Source: Isoptericola luteus | GTDB taxonomy: Bacteria; Actinomycetota; Actinomycetes; Actinomycetales; Cellulomonadaceae | Length of the DNA stretch: 64,000 nucleotides | Reading direction: 5' to 3' | Assembly (NCBI RefSeq): GCF_020297055.1 | Contig: NZ_JAIXCQ010000004.1 | Location: 302,472 to 366,471 of the forward strand | In this document: in pieces, positions 18,524 through 27,323 of the stretch | Layout of the letters: each line of letters begins with the position of its first letter | Position numbering within the stretch: the first letter of the stretch is position 1 | Notes under the pieces: generated by a model | What the model was told of the DNA's origin: nothing | The model's input: the letters and a program-made list of their open reading frames with translations, nothing else | Databases searched by the model: none | Made by a program: the position numbers and the translations under genes

Positions 18524-18877
18524 CTACAGGTAGAGGCCCGTCGCGCCCGCGTCCTGGGCGGTCTGCGCCACGCCGTGCACGTCCCGTTCGCGCAGCAGGA
18601 CGTAGTCGGTGCCGCCGAGGTCGACCTCGGCGCGCTCCTCCGGGTCGTACAGGACGCGGTCCCCCACGGCCACCTGGCGCACGTGCTCGCCCTTCGCCAC
18701 GACCGCGGCCCATGCGAGCCGCTTGGGGCCGGCGGCGGTCGCCGGGATCACGAGCCCCGCCGTGGACTGACGCTCGGCCGAGTCCACCTCGGGCTCCACG
18801 AGGAGCCGGTCGTGCAGCATGCGGATCGGCAGCGGCGCGGTGCGCGCGGGAGCGGAGGACGGCGCTTCGGGAGTCAC
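18524..18877 (-). CDS. GroES-like co-chaperone family protein
   Basis: A 117-residue Cpn10-fold protein. The segment IRMLHDRLLVEPE followed by GLVIPATA and the strand GDRVLYDPEERAEVDLGGTDYVLLRE correspond to GroES elements, including a short mobile-loop equivalent (VDSAERQSTAG). No groEL is adjacent, and a disordered N-terminal extension of about 17 residues is present, so this is a divergent paralogue rather than the groESL-encoded co-chaperonin. GTG start 6 nt behind a TAGCGT -10 box. Its partner is unknown. Confidence 0.8.
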   Translation of the reverse strand: MTPEAPSSAPARTAPLPIRMLHDRLLVEPEVDSAERQSTAGLVIPATAAGPKRLAWAAVVAKGEHVRQVAVGDRVLYDPEERAEVDLGGTDYVLLRERDVHGVAQTAQDAGATGLYL

Positions 18878-18883
18878 GGCTCC

Positions 18884-18889
18884 ACGCTA
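18884..18889 (-). promoter_or_regulatory. -10 element of GroES-like gene, leaderless start
   Basis: TAGCGT on the minus strand, 6 nt before the GTG start. Confidence 0.5.
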
Positions 18890-18983
18890 GACGACGCGGC
18901 GCACTAGGCTCGACGGCGGCGGCGCGCCCGGCCGCGCCACGCCTCTGCCGCCCGATCTCCGACCGTCATCCCAGGAGCACCCC

Positions 18984-19538
18984 GTGACCCGTCTCGCCGT
19001 CGGCGACACCGCGCCCGACCTCACCCTGCCCGCCGTGCTGCCTGACGTGCTGCCTGACGTGCTGCCTGACGCGCTGCCTGGCGCGCCGACCGACCCCGCC
19101 GGTACGGGCACCACGACCGGGACCTTCTCGCTGGCCGCCGCACTGGCGGAGCCCGGCCGGCAGGGCGTCGTCGTGTACTTCTACCCGGCGGCGATGACGC
19201 CCGGCTGCACCACCGAGGCCTGCGACTTCCGCGACTCGCTGGCGGCGCTCCAGGGCGCGGGCTACGCCGTCGTCGGCGTCTCCCCCGACGGCGTGGACAA
19301 GCTCGCGACGTTCGCCGAGCGCGACGCGCTGACCTTCCCGCTCGCCGGGGACACGGAGCACAGCACGCTCGAGGCATGGGGCGCGTGGGGCGAGAAGAAG
19401 AACTACGGCAAGACGTACGTGGGAGTCATCCGCTCCACGGTCGTGGTCGCGCCGGACGGGACCGTCGCGCTCGCGCAGTACAACGTCAAGGCCACCGGCC
19501 ACGTGGCGCGCCTGCGCAAGGCGCTCGGGCTGGACTGA
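18984..19538 (+). CDS. bcp: Thioredoxin-dependent peroxiredoxin Bcp
   Basis: A 184-residue atypical 2-Cys peroxiredoxin that reduces hydroperoxides using thioredoxin. The active-site segment PGCTTEAC places the peroxidatic Cys at 75 and the resolving Cys at 80. The family usually has about 155 residues; the extra length comes from an N-terminal insertion with VLPD repeated three times, encoded by perfect 12-bp DNA repeats, and a Gly/Thr-rich stretch. AGGAG precedes the GTG start. Thioredoxin itself is encoded about 3.5 kb downstream. Confidence 0.92.
   Translation: MTRLAVGDTAPDLTLPAVLPDVLPDVLPDALPGAPTDPAGTGTTTGTFSLAAALAEPGRQGVVVYFYPAAMTPGCTTEACDFRDSLAALQGAGYAVVGVSPDGVDKLATFAERDALTFPLAGDTEHSTLEAWGAWGEKKNYGKTYVGVIRSTVVVAPDGTVALAQYNVKATGHVARLRKALGLD
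19035..19082 (+). repeat. 12-bp tandem repeat inside bcp
   Basis: Unit GTGCTGCCTGAC, three perfect copies and a fourth with two changes. In frame, encoding VLPD/ALPG. Confidence 0.9.
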
Positions 19539-19576
19539 GCACCGCGGGCTCCGGCGCGCCCGTAGAATGCCGGGGC

Positions 19577-19658
19577 GCGCGAGTGGTGGAATCGGTAGAC
19601 ACGCGGCACTTAGGCTGCCGTGCCCCTGGGCGTGCGGGTTCGAGTCCCGCCTCGCGCA
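19577..19658 (+). tRNA. tRNA-Leu (anticodon TAG)
   Basis: An 82-nt class II tRNA with acceptor GCGCGAG/CTCGCGC, long variable arm and anticodon TAG at 19611-19613. A TAGAAT -10 box lies about 8 nt upstream. Confidence 0.96.
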
Positions 19659-19718
19659 CCGCTGATCTGCACGGACCGCTTGCCACCGGTGCACGCCTGC
19701 GGCAGGGTGGGGTCCACT

Positions 19719-19732
19719 TGGGAGCGTTCCCA
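19719..19732 (+). promoter_or_regulatory. CelR-like LacI-family operator
   Basis: TGGGAGCGTTCCCA, one base from the perfect palindrome TGGGAGCGCTCCCA that CelR binds upstream of cellulase genes in Thermobifida. It lies about 80 bp before the GH81 start, so repression relieved by a cello- or laminari-oligosaccharide is inferred. Confidence 0.75.
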
Positions 19733-19809
19733 CCCGCCGGCAGCGTCGCCGCCGCGGGCAGAGCGCGGACGACGAGGTGCCGCGCGCGAACTCCAGAGGT
19801 GTTTCGACG

Positions 19810-22758
19810 ATGGCCACACACGGTCCCGAAGTGACACGTGTCATCACCCGCTCGACCACCGAGGGACCACCTCGGCCGCACCGACGACGACGGCGGATCA
19901 CCGCCTCCACCGCCGCGCTCGCCCTCGCCGCCGCGGGCCTCACCGCGGTGCTCGCGCCGTCGGCGGCCGCCGACACGGTCCCCGTCGGGTCGGGCAGCTA
20001 CACCACCGACACCGTCGGCGCGACGCCGCGGGGCTGCGACGCCGTCACCGCCGACCCCCGGGCCTTCGTCACCGACGACGCGCCCAGCACCCCGCTGCCC
20101 ACCAACGACTGGTGGTCGTCGCTGGCGTTCAAGGTCTTCGACTGCGCGTTCAGCGGCCCGCTGCACGCGCACCCGGCCTCGTACCAGCCGTCGGCCGGCG
20201 GCCTCGGCATCTCCTACACCACCACGCCCTCCGTCACCGGGACGGGCGTCGGCATCTCCGAGTACCACTATCCCTACGCGCAGGACCTGCAGGCCGGCGT
20301 GACCGGACTGGCCGCCCCGGACGTCAAGGTGGACGACTGGACGGACTGGACCGTCTCGCCGAAGTGGGACGACGGCGCCCGCACCCTGCGGGCCACGATC
20401 GGACACGGCCTGCCGTTCGCCTGGTTCGAGGCGACCGGCGGGGACGCCCGGCTGACTGCCTCCGGGCAGGCCACGGTCTGGCTGGACGACGGCGCCCGGC
20501 TCGGGCTCACCGTCAACGGGCACGACTACCTGGCGTTCGCCCCTCCGGGCGCCCGCTGGACCGCCTCCGGCAGCACGTACACCGCGGCCCTGGGCGGCGA
20601 CGGCTTCTTCTCCGTCGCCGTCCTGCCCGACGTCGACGACGCCGGGCGCGACTCCCTGGTGCCCGCCTACACGGCCGCCGCCTACTCCCCCGTGACCGGG
20701 ACGCGCGCCGACTACGACTACGACGAGGCCGCGGGCGAGGTCGTCACGACCTACGGGTTCACCACGAGCCCGTGGCCCGGCACCTCCGGCGGCGACGGGA
20801 CCGTGGCGGCGCTCTACCCCCACCAGGGGGCCCACCTGCGCGGGGCGAGCCCGGCCGGGCCCACCTACACGTCACCGCGCGGCGACATGCCCGTGCTCAC
20901 CGGCGTCGAGCAGTTCACGACGGTGACGCCGTTCGGCCCGGTCCTGCCGGAGGTGCCGGCGGTCGCGACGTCCGACGGCGCCGACCGCGCGACGCTGGAG
21001 GCCTACCTCGACCAGGTGGCGGACGACCCGCTCGACCGCCGCGGCCCCGACACGTACTGGACCGGCAAGGCGCTCGGCCGGGCGACCCGCATCGTGGAGA
21101 TCGCGGACCAGCTCGGTCGCACCGCCCAGCGCGACGCCGCCCTCGACGCCGTCCGCGGCGTCCTCGACGACTGGCTCACCGCCGAGTCCGGGGAGACCGA
21201 GGGCGTCTTCGCCTACGACGACGACTGGGGCACGCTCATCGGCTACCCCGCGTCGTACGGCTCGGACACCGAGCTCAACGACCACCACTTCCACTACGGC
21301 TACTACATCGCGGCGGCCGCCACGCTCGCGCGGTTCGACCCGCAGTGGGCCGCGGACTACGGCGGCATGGTGGACCTGCTGATCCGCGACGCCAACGGTT
21401 ACGACCGGGACGAGACGCGCTTCCCGTACCTGCGCGACTTCGACATCTACGCCGGGCACGACTGGGCGTCCGGCCACGGCGCCTTCGCCGCCGGCAACAA
21501 CCAGGAGTCGAGCTCGGAGGGCATGAACTTCGCCGGCGCCCTCGTCCAGTGGGGCGAGGCGACGGGGAACACCGAGGTCCGCGACGCGGGGGCGTACATC
21601 TACGCGACCCAGTCCGCCGCCATCCAGCGCTACTGGTTCGACACCGACGGCACCACCTACCCCGAGGGGTTCCACAACCCCGTGGTGGGCATGGTCTGGG
21701 GCGACGGCGGCTCCTACTCCACCTGGTTCAGCGGTGAGGCGGAGATGATCCAGGGCATCAACATGCTGCCGATCACGGGCTCCCACCTCTACCTGGGGTC
21801 CGACCCGGCCGCCGTCCGCGAGGCGTACGCCCACCTGGAGTCGGTCAACGGCGGCCCGCCCACCGTGTGGCAGGACATCCTGTGGAGCCAGCTCGCGCTC
21901 GGCGACGGCGACGGCGCCCTGAGCCGGCTCACCGGCTCGTCGTACACGCCCGAGGAGGGCGAGACGCGCGCCCACACGTTCCACTGGGTGCACAACGTCG
22001 CCGCGCTCGGCACGGTGAACACGTCGGTGCGGGCGGACCACCCCCTCGCCGCCACGTTCGACGGCGACGGCGGGCGCACCCACGTCGCGGCGAACGTCAC
22101 GTCCCAGGACGTCACCGTGACGTTCTCCGACGGCGCCGTCGTCGAGGTACCGGCCGGGCAGACCGTGGCCACGGGGGCGCACAGCTGGAGCGGCGGCAGC
22201 GCCGCCGGCGGCCCCACCGACCCGACGGACCCCACCGACCCGACGGACCCCACCGACCCGACCGACCCGACGTGCCAGGGCGAGCCGGCGCCGTCCGTGC
22301 TGCACCCCGCCGCCGGCGGCGTGCTCGCCGCACAGGCGCCCGCCACAGGCACGCTCACCGTCGCCCCGGCCGGCGGCGCCACCCACGACGGGACGCCGCA
22401 CGACCCCCTCGTCCTGGAGGCGAACGGCCTCACGGGCGCCTACGACGGCGGGGACACCGGGTTCTCGCTGCCGGTGGACGCCGGCACCGCCGTCGCGCAC
22501 GCCGTCCAGGCGCGCGTGTCCTACGACCTCACGGGCGACGGGAGCGTGGACCGCACCGAGACGTACCGGTACTTCGCGACCGACCCCGTGGGAGGGACGG
22601 AGACGTACACCACCGCGGCGGGGCTGCACTCGCAGTCCGGAGCGCTCGGCGACCTGTGCGGCGGCACGGTGCGCCTCGAGCTGTGGAGCGCACTGGGAAC
22701 CCGGCCGCTGGAGGTGACCACGGGCGGGTCGTCGACCCTGACGATCCCGTTCGGCTGA
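19810..22758 (+). CDS. Secreted GH81 endo-beta-1,3-glucanase
   Basis: A 982-residue secreted enzyme that cleaves laminarin-type beta-1,3-glucan. The signal peptide has a long Arg-rich n-region, a hydrophobic core near residues 38-52 and an Ala-rich cleavage site. The GH81 body runs to about residue 790; its catalytic signature, GHGAFAAGNNQESSSEGMN, lies near 557-573 with acidic catalytic residues in NNQESSSE. A PTDP-repeat linker follows (about 802-822), then a C-terminal beta-rich domain of about 155 residues that I do not recognise, perhaps carbohydrate-binding. An AGAGGTG site favours the ATG at 19810 over one 11 codons upstream. Regulated by the CelR-like operator upstream. Confidence 0.92.
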   Translation: MATHGPEVTRVITRSTTEGPPRPHRRRRRITASTAALALAAAGLTAVLAPSAAADTVPVGSGSYTTDTVGATPRGCDAVTADPRAFVTDDAPSTPLPTNDWWSSLAFKVFDCAFSGPLHAHPASYQPSAGGLGISYTTTPSVTGTGVGISEYHYPYAQDLQAGVTGLAAPDVKVDDWTDWTVSPKWDDGARTLRATIGHGLPFAWFEATGGDARLTASGQATVWLDDGARLGLTVNGHDYLAFAPPGARWTASGSTYTAALGGDGFFSVAVLPDVDDAGRDSLVPAYTAAAYSPVTGTRADYDYDEAAGEVVTTYGFTTSPWPGTSGGDGTVAALYPHQGAHLRGASPAGPTYTSPRGDMPVLTGVEQFTTVTPFGPVLPEVPAVATSDGADRATLEAYLDQVADDPLDRRGPDTYWTGKALGRATRIVEIADQLGRTAQRDAALDAVRGVLDDWLTAESGETEGVFAYDDDWGTLIGYPASYGSDTELNDHHFHYGYYIAAAATLARFDPQWAADYGGMVDLLIRDANGYDRDETRFPYLRDFDIYAGHDWASGHGAFAAGNNQESSSEGMNFAGALVQWGEATGNTEVRDAGAYIYATQSAAIQRYWFDTDGTTYPEGFHNPVVGMVWGDGGSYSTWFSGEAEMIQGINMLPITGSHLYLGSDPAAVREAYAHLESVNGGPPTVWQDILWSQLALGDGDGALSRLTGSSYTPEEGETRAHTFHWVHNVAALGTVNTSVRADHPLAATFDGDGGRTHVAANVTSQDVTVTFSDGAVVEVPAGQTVATGAHSWSGGSAAGGPTDPTDPTDPTDPTDPTDPTCQGEPAPSVLHPAAGGVLAAQAPATGTLTVAPAGGATHDGTPHDPLVLEANGLTGAYDGGDTGFSLPVDAGTAVAHAVQARVSYDLTGDGSVDRTETYRYFATDPVGGTETYTTAAGLHSQSGALGDLCGGTVRLELWSALGTRPLEVTTGGSSTLTIPFG

Positions 22759-22774
22759 GCACCGGACCGCACGA

Positions 22775-22819
22775 CGCCGCCGCCCCGGGAGACCATGCTG
22801 GTTCCCCGGGGCGGCGGCG
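22775..22819. terminator. Bidirectional terminator between GH81 gene and trxA
   Basis: A perfect 15-bp GC stem with a 15-nt loop in the gap between the two convergent genes. Confidence 0.8.
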
Positions 22820-22847
22820 TGCGCAGCGGCCGTCAGGCCTGCGGCCG

Positions 22848-23225
22848 TCAGGCCTGCGGAGCGCCGTCGTTCGCGGCGGCCATCTGCGCGCGGACCTCGT
22901 CCATGTCCAGGCCCTTCACGGCCTCGACGACCTGCTTGAGCGCGGGGCCCGGCAGCGCGCCGGCCTGGTTGAACACGAGCACGCCCTCGCGGAACGCCAT
23001 GAGCGTCGGGATCGCGGTCACGCCCGCGGCACCGGCGATGCGCTGGTGCGCCTCGGTGTCGATCTTGGCGTGCACGATGTCGGCGTTCTCCTGCGAGGAC
23101 TTCTCGAACACGGGCCCGAACTGCTTGCACGGCCCGCACCACTCAGCCCAGAAGTCGACGAGGACGATGTCGTTGTCGGTGATGGTCTTCTCGAACGTGT
23201 CGTCGGTCAGCTCGACGGTAGCCAT
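22848..23225 (-). CDS. trxA: Thioredoxin
   Basis: A 125-residue thioredoxin with the redox site WCGPC (residues 29-33), VDFWAEWC strand before it and the cis-Pro loop AIPTLM. The last about 20 residues, Asp/Ala-rich, extend beyond the usual fold. It reduces cytoplasmic disulfides and can serve the Bcp peroxiredoxin nearby. AAAGGA precedes the ATG. A short repeat (GCGGCCGTCAGGCCT, twice) sits right after the stop codon. Confidence 0.95.
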   Translation of the reverse strand: MATVELTDDTFEKTITDNDIVLVDFWAEWCGPCKQFGPVFEKSSQENADIVHAKIDTEAHQRIAGAAGVTAIPTLMAFREGVLVFNQAGALPGPALKQVVEAVKGLDMDEVRAQMAAANDGAPQA

Positions 23226-23329
23226 ACGGTGTCCTTTCGTGGGGAGTCTCCTTGCGACAGCGTCGCGTCCGGCCGAGGTATTCCCGTTCTCGTCGAGCGC
23301 ACCCAGGCAGGGCTGGTAGAAACGACGGT

Positions 23330-23902
23330 GTGACTTTCGCCGCCGAGTACCCCGAGGACGACGAGTACTTCCACCAGCCCGAGCAGCAGTCGGGCTGGCT
23401 CACGCCGGAGGACCTCGCCGTCGTGCGCGCCCAGCTCCCGATGGTCTACGTCGACGCCGTCCCCGTCCGCGTGGACGACTCGGGCGACGTCGTGGCCGTC
23501 GGCCTGCTGCTGCGGGTCACACCGCTCGGCACGATGACCCGGGCGCTCGTCTCCGGCCGCGTGCTGTTCCACGAACGGGTCCGCGACGCGCTGCTGCGCC
23601 ACATCGAGAAGGACCTCGGGCCGGTGGCGCTGCCGCAGGTGCCGGCGTCGCCGCAGCCGTTCACCGTGGCGGAGTACTTCCCGACCCCCGGCATCACGCC
23701 GTACCACGACCCCCGGCAGCACGCGGTCTCGCTCGCCTACGTGGTGCCCGTCACCGGGGACTGCCGGCCGCAGCAGGACGCCCTCGACCTGGCGTGGCTC
23801 ACTCCCGAGGAGGCGTGCAGCGACACGGTGCAGGCCGAGATGATCCACGGCCAGGGCACGCTCGTGAAGCAGGCGATGGCCTGGGCGGGCCGGCTCAGCT
23901 GA
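23330..23902 (+). CDS. NUDIX-like family protein (DUF4916 type)
   Basis: A 190-residue actinobacterial protein I place with the DUF4916/NUDIX-like group from its overall layout: SGWLTPEDLAVVRAQLPMVYVDAVPV at the N-terminus and a central beta sheet (VGLLLRVTPLGTMTRALVSGRVLF). A complete NUDIX box (G-x5-E-x7-REUxEExGU) is not visible, so hydrolase activity is uncertain. The GTG at 23330 follows a TAGAAA sequence by 7 nt. Its last 8 bp overlap the end of the convergent ABC-F gene. Confidence 0.65.
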   Translation: MTFAAEYPEDDEYFHQPEQQSGWLTPEDLAVVRAQLPMVYVDAVPVRVDDSGDVVAVGLLLRVTPLGTMTRALVSGRVLFHERVRDALLRHIEKDLGPVALPQVPASPQPFTVAEYFPTPGITPYHDPRQHAVSLAYVVPVTGDCRPQQDALDLAWLTPEEACSDTVQAEMIHGQGTLVKQAMAWAGRLS

Positions 23903-25556
23903 GGTCGAGCACGGGCCAGTCCGCCAGGTCCGCGCGCATGCGGCGGTCGTGCGTCGCCACGACGACGGCCGCGGGCGTCACGACGAGCGCCCGCGTGAGG
24001 GCGTCGACGAGGTCGACGGACAGGTGGTTCGTCGGCTCGTCGAGGACGAGCAGGTGGGGGGCGTGCAGCAGCGCCCGGGCGAGCTCGAACCGCCGGCGCT
24101 GACCTGCCGAGAGCTCCGCCAGGGGTCGCTCCAGGTCCCCCTCGCTCAGCAGCCCGAGGGCGGCGACGGGCACCACGTGGTCCGGGTCGAGCTCGCCGCG
24201 GTCCAGCAGGGCGAGCGCCTCGGCCGCGTAGGCGTCGAACGCCGACGGCGGACCCTCCTCGCCCTCCTCGCCGTCCCCCACGACCGCGGGCTCCGGACGC
24301 CGGTACTCCTGCGCGACGACGCCGAGGCGCGCTCCGGCGACCACGCTCCGGACACCGCGGTCCAGACGCACCCGGCCCGCGAGCGCCGCGAGGAAGGTGG
24401 ACTTGCCCGCCCCGTTCGGCCCGACGACGAGCAGGCGGCCGGAGGGCGGCACCGCGACGCGGGTCCCCGGCAGGTCGAGCCGGGTGCCGCCGTCGTCGGC
24501 GAGCACGCGCGGGGAGCGCACCTCGACCAGCGGGTGTGCGGGGTTCCAGCCGGGCGACATCGCGGGCAGGTCGGGGAACGCCAGCTCCAGCGGCGGGACG
24601 GGCACCTCGACCGCCTCGGCCTCCAGCTTCTGCACGAGCCGGTCCGCGGCCTTGACATGGATGCGCGCGCGGGTGGCGCGACGATGCTTCTGCGAACCCT
24701 TGGGCGGGCGCCACTCGTCCGACAGCCCCTCGTAGGAGGCGTCGAGCCGCTCGGCGAGGACCCGGGCCCGCTGCTGCTCCGCGCGGTACCGCTGCCGCCA
24801 GCGGTGCAGCGCCTGGTTCTTGGCGAACCGGTACGCGAGGTAGCCGGGCTGGCCGTACAGCACCGGGCGGCCGTCCATGGAGGGGTCCAGGTCGAGGATC
24901 GCGGTGGCGACGTCGTCGAGCAGCTCGCGGTCGTGGGTGACGATGACGACGCCGCCGTGCCAGGCGACCAGCTCGCCGGTGAGGAACTCGATCGCGGCGT
25001 CGTCGAGATGGTTGGTGGGCTCGTCGAGCAGCAGCAGGTCCGCGCGCTCGGCGAGGCGGCACGCGAGCCGCACCCGGTAGCGCTGCCCCACGGACAGGGT
25101 GTCGAGCCGCCGCGCGGGGTCCCGCACGGCCCCGAGCCGTGTCAGGGCGACGTCGACGCGCCGGTCGGCGTCCCACACCGCCAGGTGCTCGGCCCGCGCC
25201 AGGATGCCGGACAGCTCGGCGAGGTCGCCCGAGTCGTGGTCGAAGCGCGCCGCGGCCCGTTCCAGCTCGGCCGCCAGGGCGCGCAGCCCCGCGAGGGTGG
25301 CGCGCACCAGGTCGCCCACCGTCGCCTCTTCGGCGGCGTCCAGCTCCTGCTCGACGAGGGCCACGCCGCCCGAGCGGCGCACCTCGCCCGCCGCGGGGGC
25401 GAGCCGGCCGGCGAGCAGGTGCAGCAGCGTCGTCTTGCCGGAGCCGTTCTCCCCCACCACGCCCAGCCGGACGCCGTCGGAGACCCGCAGGTCCAGCCCG
25501 CCCAGCACGGGGCGGCCGGGATAGGCGAAGGCGAGGTCGGTGGCGACGAGTTGCAC
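23895..25556 (-). CDS. ABC-F family ATPase
   Basis: A 553-residue soluble protein with two ABC domains and no TM helices. Walker A motifs are GENGSGKTT and GPNGAGKST; Walker B motifs end DEPTNHLDD and DEPTNHLSV. The signatures are non-canonical, LSVGQRYR in the first domain and LSAGQRRR in the second. The inter-domain linker (about residues 245-310) is Arg-rich. ABC-F proteins act on the ribosome; some protect it from antibiotics, others modulate translation. This one differs clearly from the window's EttA and is closer in style to resistance-type or OleB-like members, but that is inference. GTG start. Confidence 0.85.
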   Translation of the reverse strand: MQLVATDLAFAYPGRPVLGGLDLRVSDGVRLGVVGENGSGKTTLLHLLAGRLAPAAGEVRRSGGVALVEQELDAAEEATVGDLVRATLAGLRALAAELERAAARFDHDSGDLAELSGILARAEHLAVWDADRRVDVALTRLGAVRDPARRLDTLSVGQRYRVRLACRLAERADLLLLDEPTNHLDDAAIEFLTGELVAWHGGVVIVTHDRELLDDVATAILDLDPSMDGRPVLYGQPGYLAYRFAKNQALHRWRQRYRAEQQRARVLAERLDASYEGLSDEWRPPKGSQKHRRATRARIHVKAADRLVQKLEAEAVEVPVPPLELAFPDLPAMSPGWNPAHPLVEVRSPRVLADDGGTRLDLPGTRVAVPPSGRLLVVGPNGAGKSTFLAALAGRVRLDRGVRSVVAGARLGVVAQEYRRPEPAVVGDGEEGEEGPPSAFDAYAAEALALLDRGELDPDHVVPVAALGLLSEGDLERPLAELSAGQRRRFELARALLHAPHLLVLDEPTNHLSVDLVDALTRALVVTPAAVVVATHDRRMRADLADWPVLDLS

Positions 25557-25628
25557 CTGGCAACCCTATCGACGTCCCGACCTCGCCCTCGTCCCGCCCG
25601 CCGCGCTACCCCGCGGCACCCACCGGTC

Positions 25629-27323
25629 TCACTCGGCGGCCCGGGTGGCCGACCGCGCGACCTGCCGCGCGGCCGGGTACCGGATCCGCTCGACCATCTC
25701 CTGGACGTGCTCCGAGGGTGGACGGGTCGCCTTCGACACCACGATCGTCACGATCAGGTTGACGAGCGCGCCGATCGCGCCGACACCCTCCGGGCTGACC
25801 CCGGCGATGTGCTCGTGCGCCTGGGTGCCGAACACCTCGAGCGTGTAGATCATGTACGTCCCGGTGAGCGCGAGGCCCGCGATCATGCCCGACACCGCGC
25901 CGATCGCGTTGGCCCGCTTCCAGAAGATGCCGAGCAGCAGCATCGGGAAGAACGTCGACGCGGCCAGACCGAAGGCGAAGGCCACCACCTGGGCCACGAA
26001 CGCCGGCGGGTTGATGCCGAAGTAGATGGAGACCAGCACGGCGAGCCCCATCGCGATGCGGCTGACCAGCAGGCGCCGGCGCTCCGAGGCGTGGTGGTCG
26101 ACGTACCGGAAGTACAGGTCGTGCGACGCCGACGACGAGATCACCAGGAGCAGGCCCGCCGCCGTCGACATCGCGGCGGCCAGGCCGCCGGCGGCGACCA
26201 GGCCCACGATCGGTGCGGGCAGGCCCGCGATCTCCGGGCTGGCGAGCACCAGGATGTCGTTGTTGAGGAACATGTCGGCCTGGCCGGCGGCGAAGTCGTC
26301 GGCGCTGTTGGTGATGGTGCCGATCGTCTCGGTGCCCTCGGCCACGGAGACGAGCCCCGTCGCCTGCCAGTTCGCCACCCAGCTCGGTAGCGCGCTGGTG
26401 GACACGCCCTGCACCCCCTGGAGCATGTTCAGCTTGGTGAACGCGCCCACGGCCGGAGCCGTCGTGTAGAGCAGGCCGATGAAGATCAGCGCCCACAGCG
26501 CCGAGTACCGGGCGCCCCGGACCGTCTTGGTCGTGTAGAACCGGATGATCACGTGCGGCAGGCCCGCGGTGCCGATCATGAGCGACATGGTCACGAGGAA
26601 CACGTCGATCTGCGGCCTGGCCGTGAACGCCTCCGTGAAGACGGCCATGCCGAACTCCTGGCCTATCGCGTCCAGCTCCGCCAGGATCTGCCCGAAGGAG
26701 ACCTGCGGCACCGCGATGCCGGTCATCGTCTGGGCGACGGCCCAGGCCGGGATGAGGTAGGCCACGATGAGCACCGTGTACTGCGCCACCTGGGTCCAGG
26801 TGATGCCCTTCATCCCGCCGAACACCGCGTACGCGAAGATCACCACGGCCGCGATCGCGACGCCGCCGGCCTGCGGCACCTGCAGGAACCGGGAGAAGAC
26901 GATCCCGCCGCCCGCCATCTGCCCCACCACGTAGGTGAAGGACACGATGATGGCCACCAGCGCCGCCACCGAGCGCACGGTCTCGGAGTACCGGTCGCCC
27001 ACGAACTCGGGGACGGTGAACTTGCCCCACTTGCGCAGGTACGGCGCCAGGAGCAGGGCGAGCAGCACGTAGCCGCCCGTCCAGCCCATGAGGTACACGG
27101 AGCCGTCCGACCCGAGGAAGGCGATGAGCCCCGCCATCGAGATGAACGACGCCGCCGACATCCAGTCGGCGGCGACCGCGGCGCCGTTCGCGACGGCCGG
27201 GATGTTCTGCTCGGCGACGAAGAAGCCCTTGGTCTCGCGGACCCGGCTGCGCCACGCGATGTAGATGTAGACGGCGAAGGACAGGGCGACGAAGACGAGC
27301 GCCCAGGTCTGGATGTCGCTCAT
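25629..27323 (-). CDS. Sodium/solute symporter, acetate-permease type
   Basis: A 564-residue SSS-family transporter with about 13 TM helices. Segments GAAVAADWMSAASFISMAG near the N-terminus and FTYVVGQMAGGG are typical of cation/acetate (ActP-like) symporters that import short monocarboxylates with sodium. Its ATG overlaps the stop of the upstream DUF4212 gene, the pairing found in this symporter subfamily. It is divergent from the second symporter operon, with the repeat-rich region 27650-27936 between them. Confidence 0.88.
   Translation of the reverse strand: MSDIQTWALVFVALSFAVYIYIAWRSRVRETKGFFVAEQNIPAVANGAAVAADWMSAASFISMAGLIAFLGSDGSVYLMGWTGGYVLLALLLAPYLRKWGKFTVPEFVGDRYSETVRSVAALVAIIVSFTYVVGQMAGGGIVFSRFLQVPQAGGVAIAAVVIFAYAVFGGMKGITWTQVAQYTVLIVAYLIPAWAVAQTMTGIAVPQVSFGQILAELDAIGQEFGMAVFTEAFTARPQIDVFLVTMSLMIGTAGLPHVIIRFYTTKTVRGARYSALWALIFIGLLYTTAPAVGAFTKLNMLQGVQGVSTSALPSWVANWQATGLVSVAEGTETIGTITNSADDFAAGQADMFLNNDILVLASPEIAGLPAPIVGLVAAGGLAAAMSTAAGLLLVISSSASHDLYFRYVDHHASERRRLLVSRIAMGLAVLVSIYFGINPPAFVAQVVAFAFGLAASTFFPMLLLGIFWKRANAIGAVSGMIAGLALTGTYMIYTLEVFGTQAHEHIAGVSPEGVGAIGALVNLIVTIVVSKATRPPSEHVQEMVERIRYPAARQVARSATRAAE

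Noticed and set aside
20872-23142. A 756-residue minus-strand frame opposite the GH81 gene and extending into trxA
   Set aside because: Antisense composition with no motif, while GH81 and thioredoxin are unambiguous.
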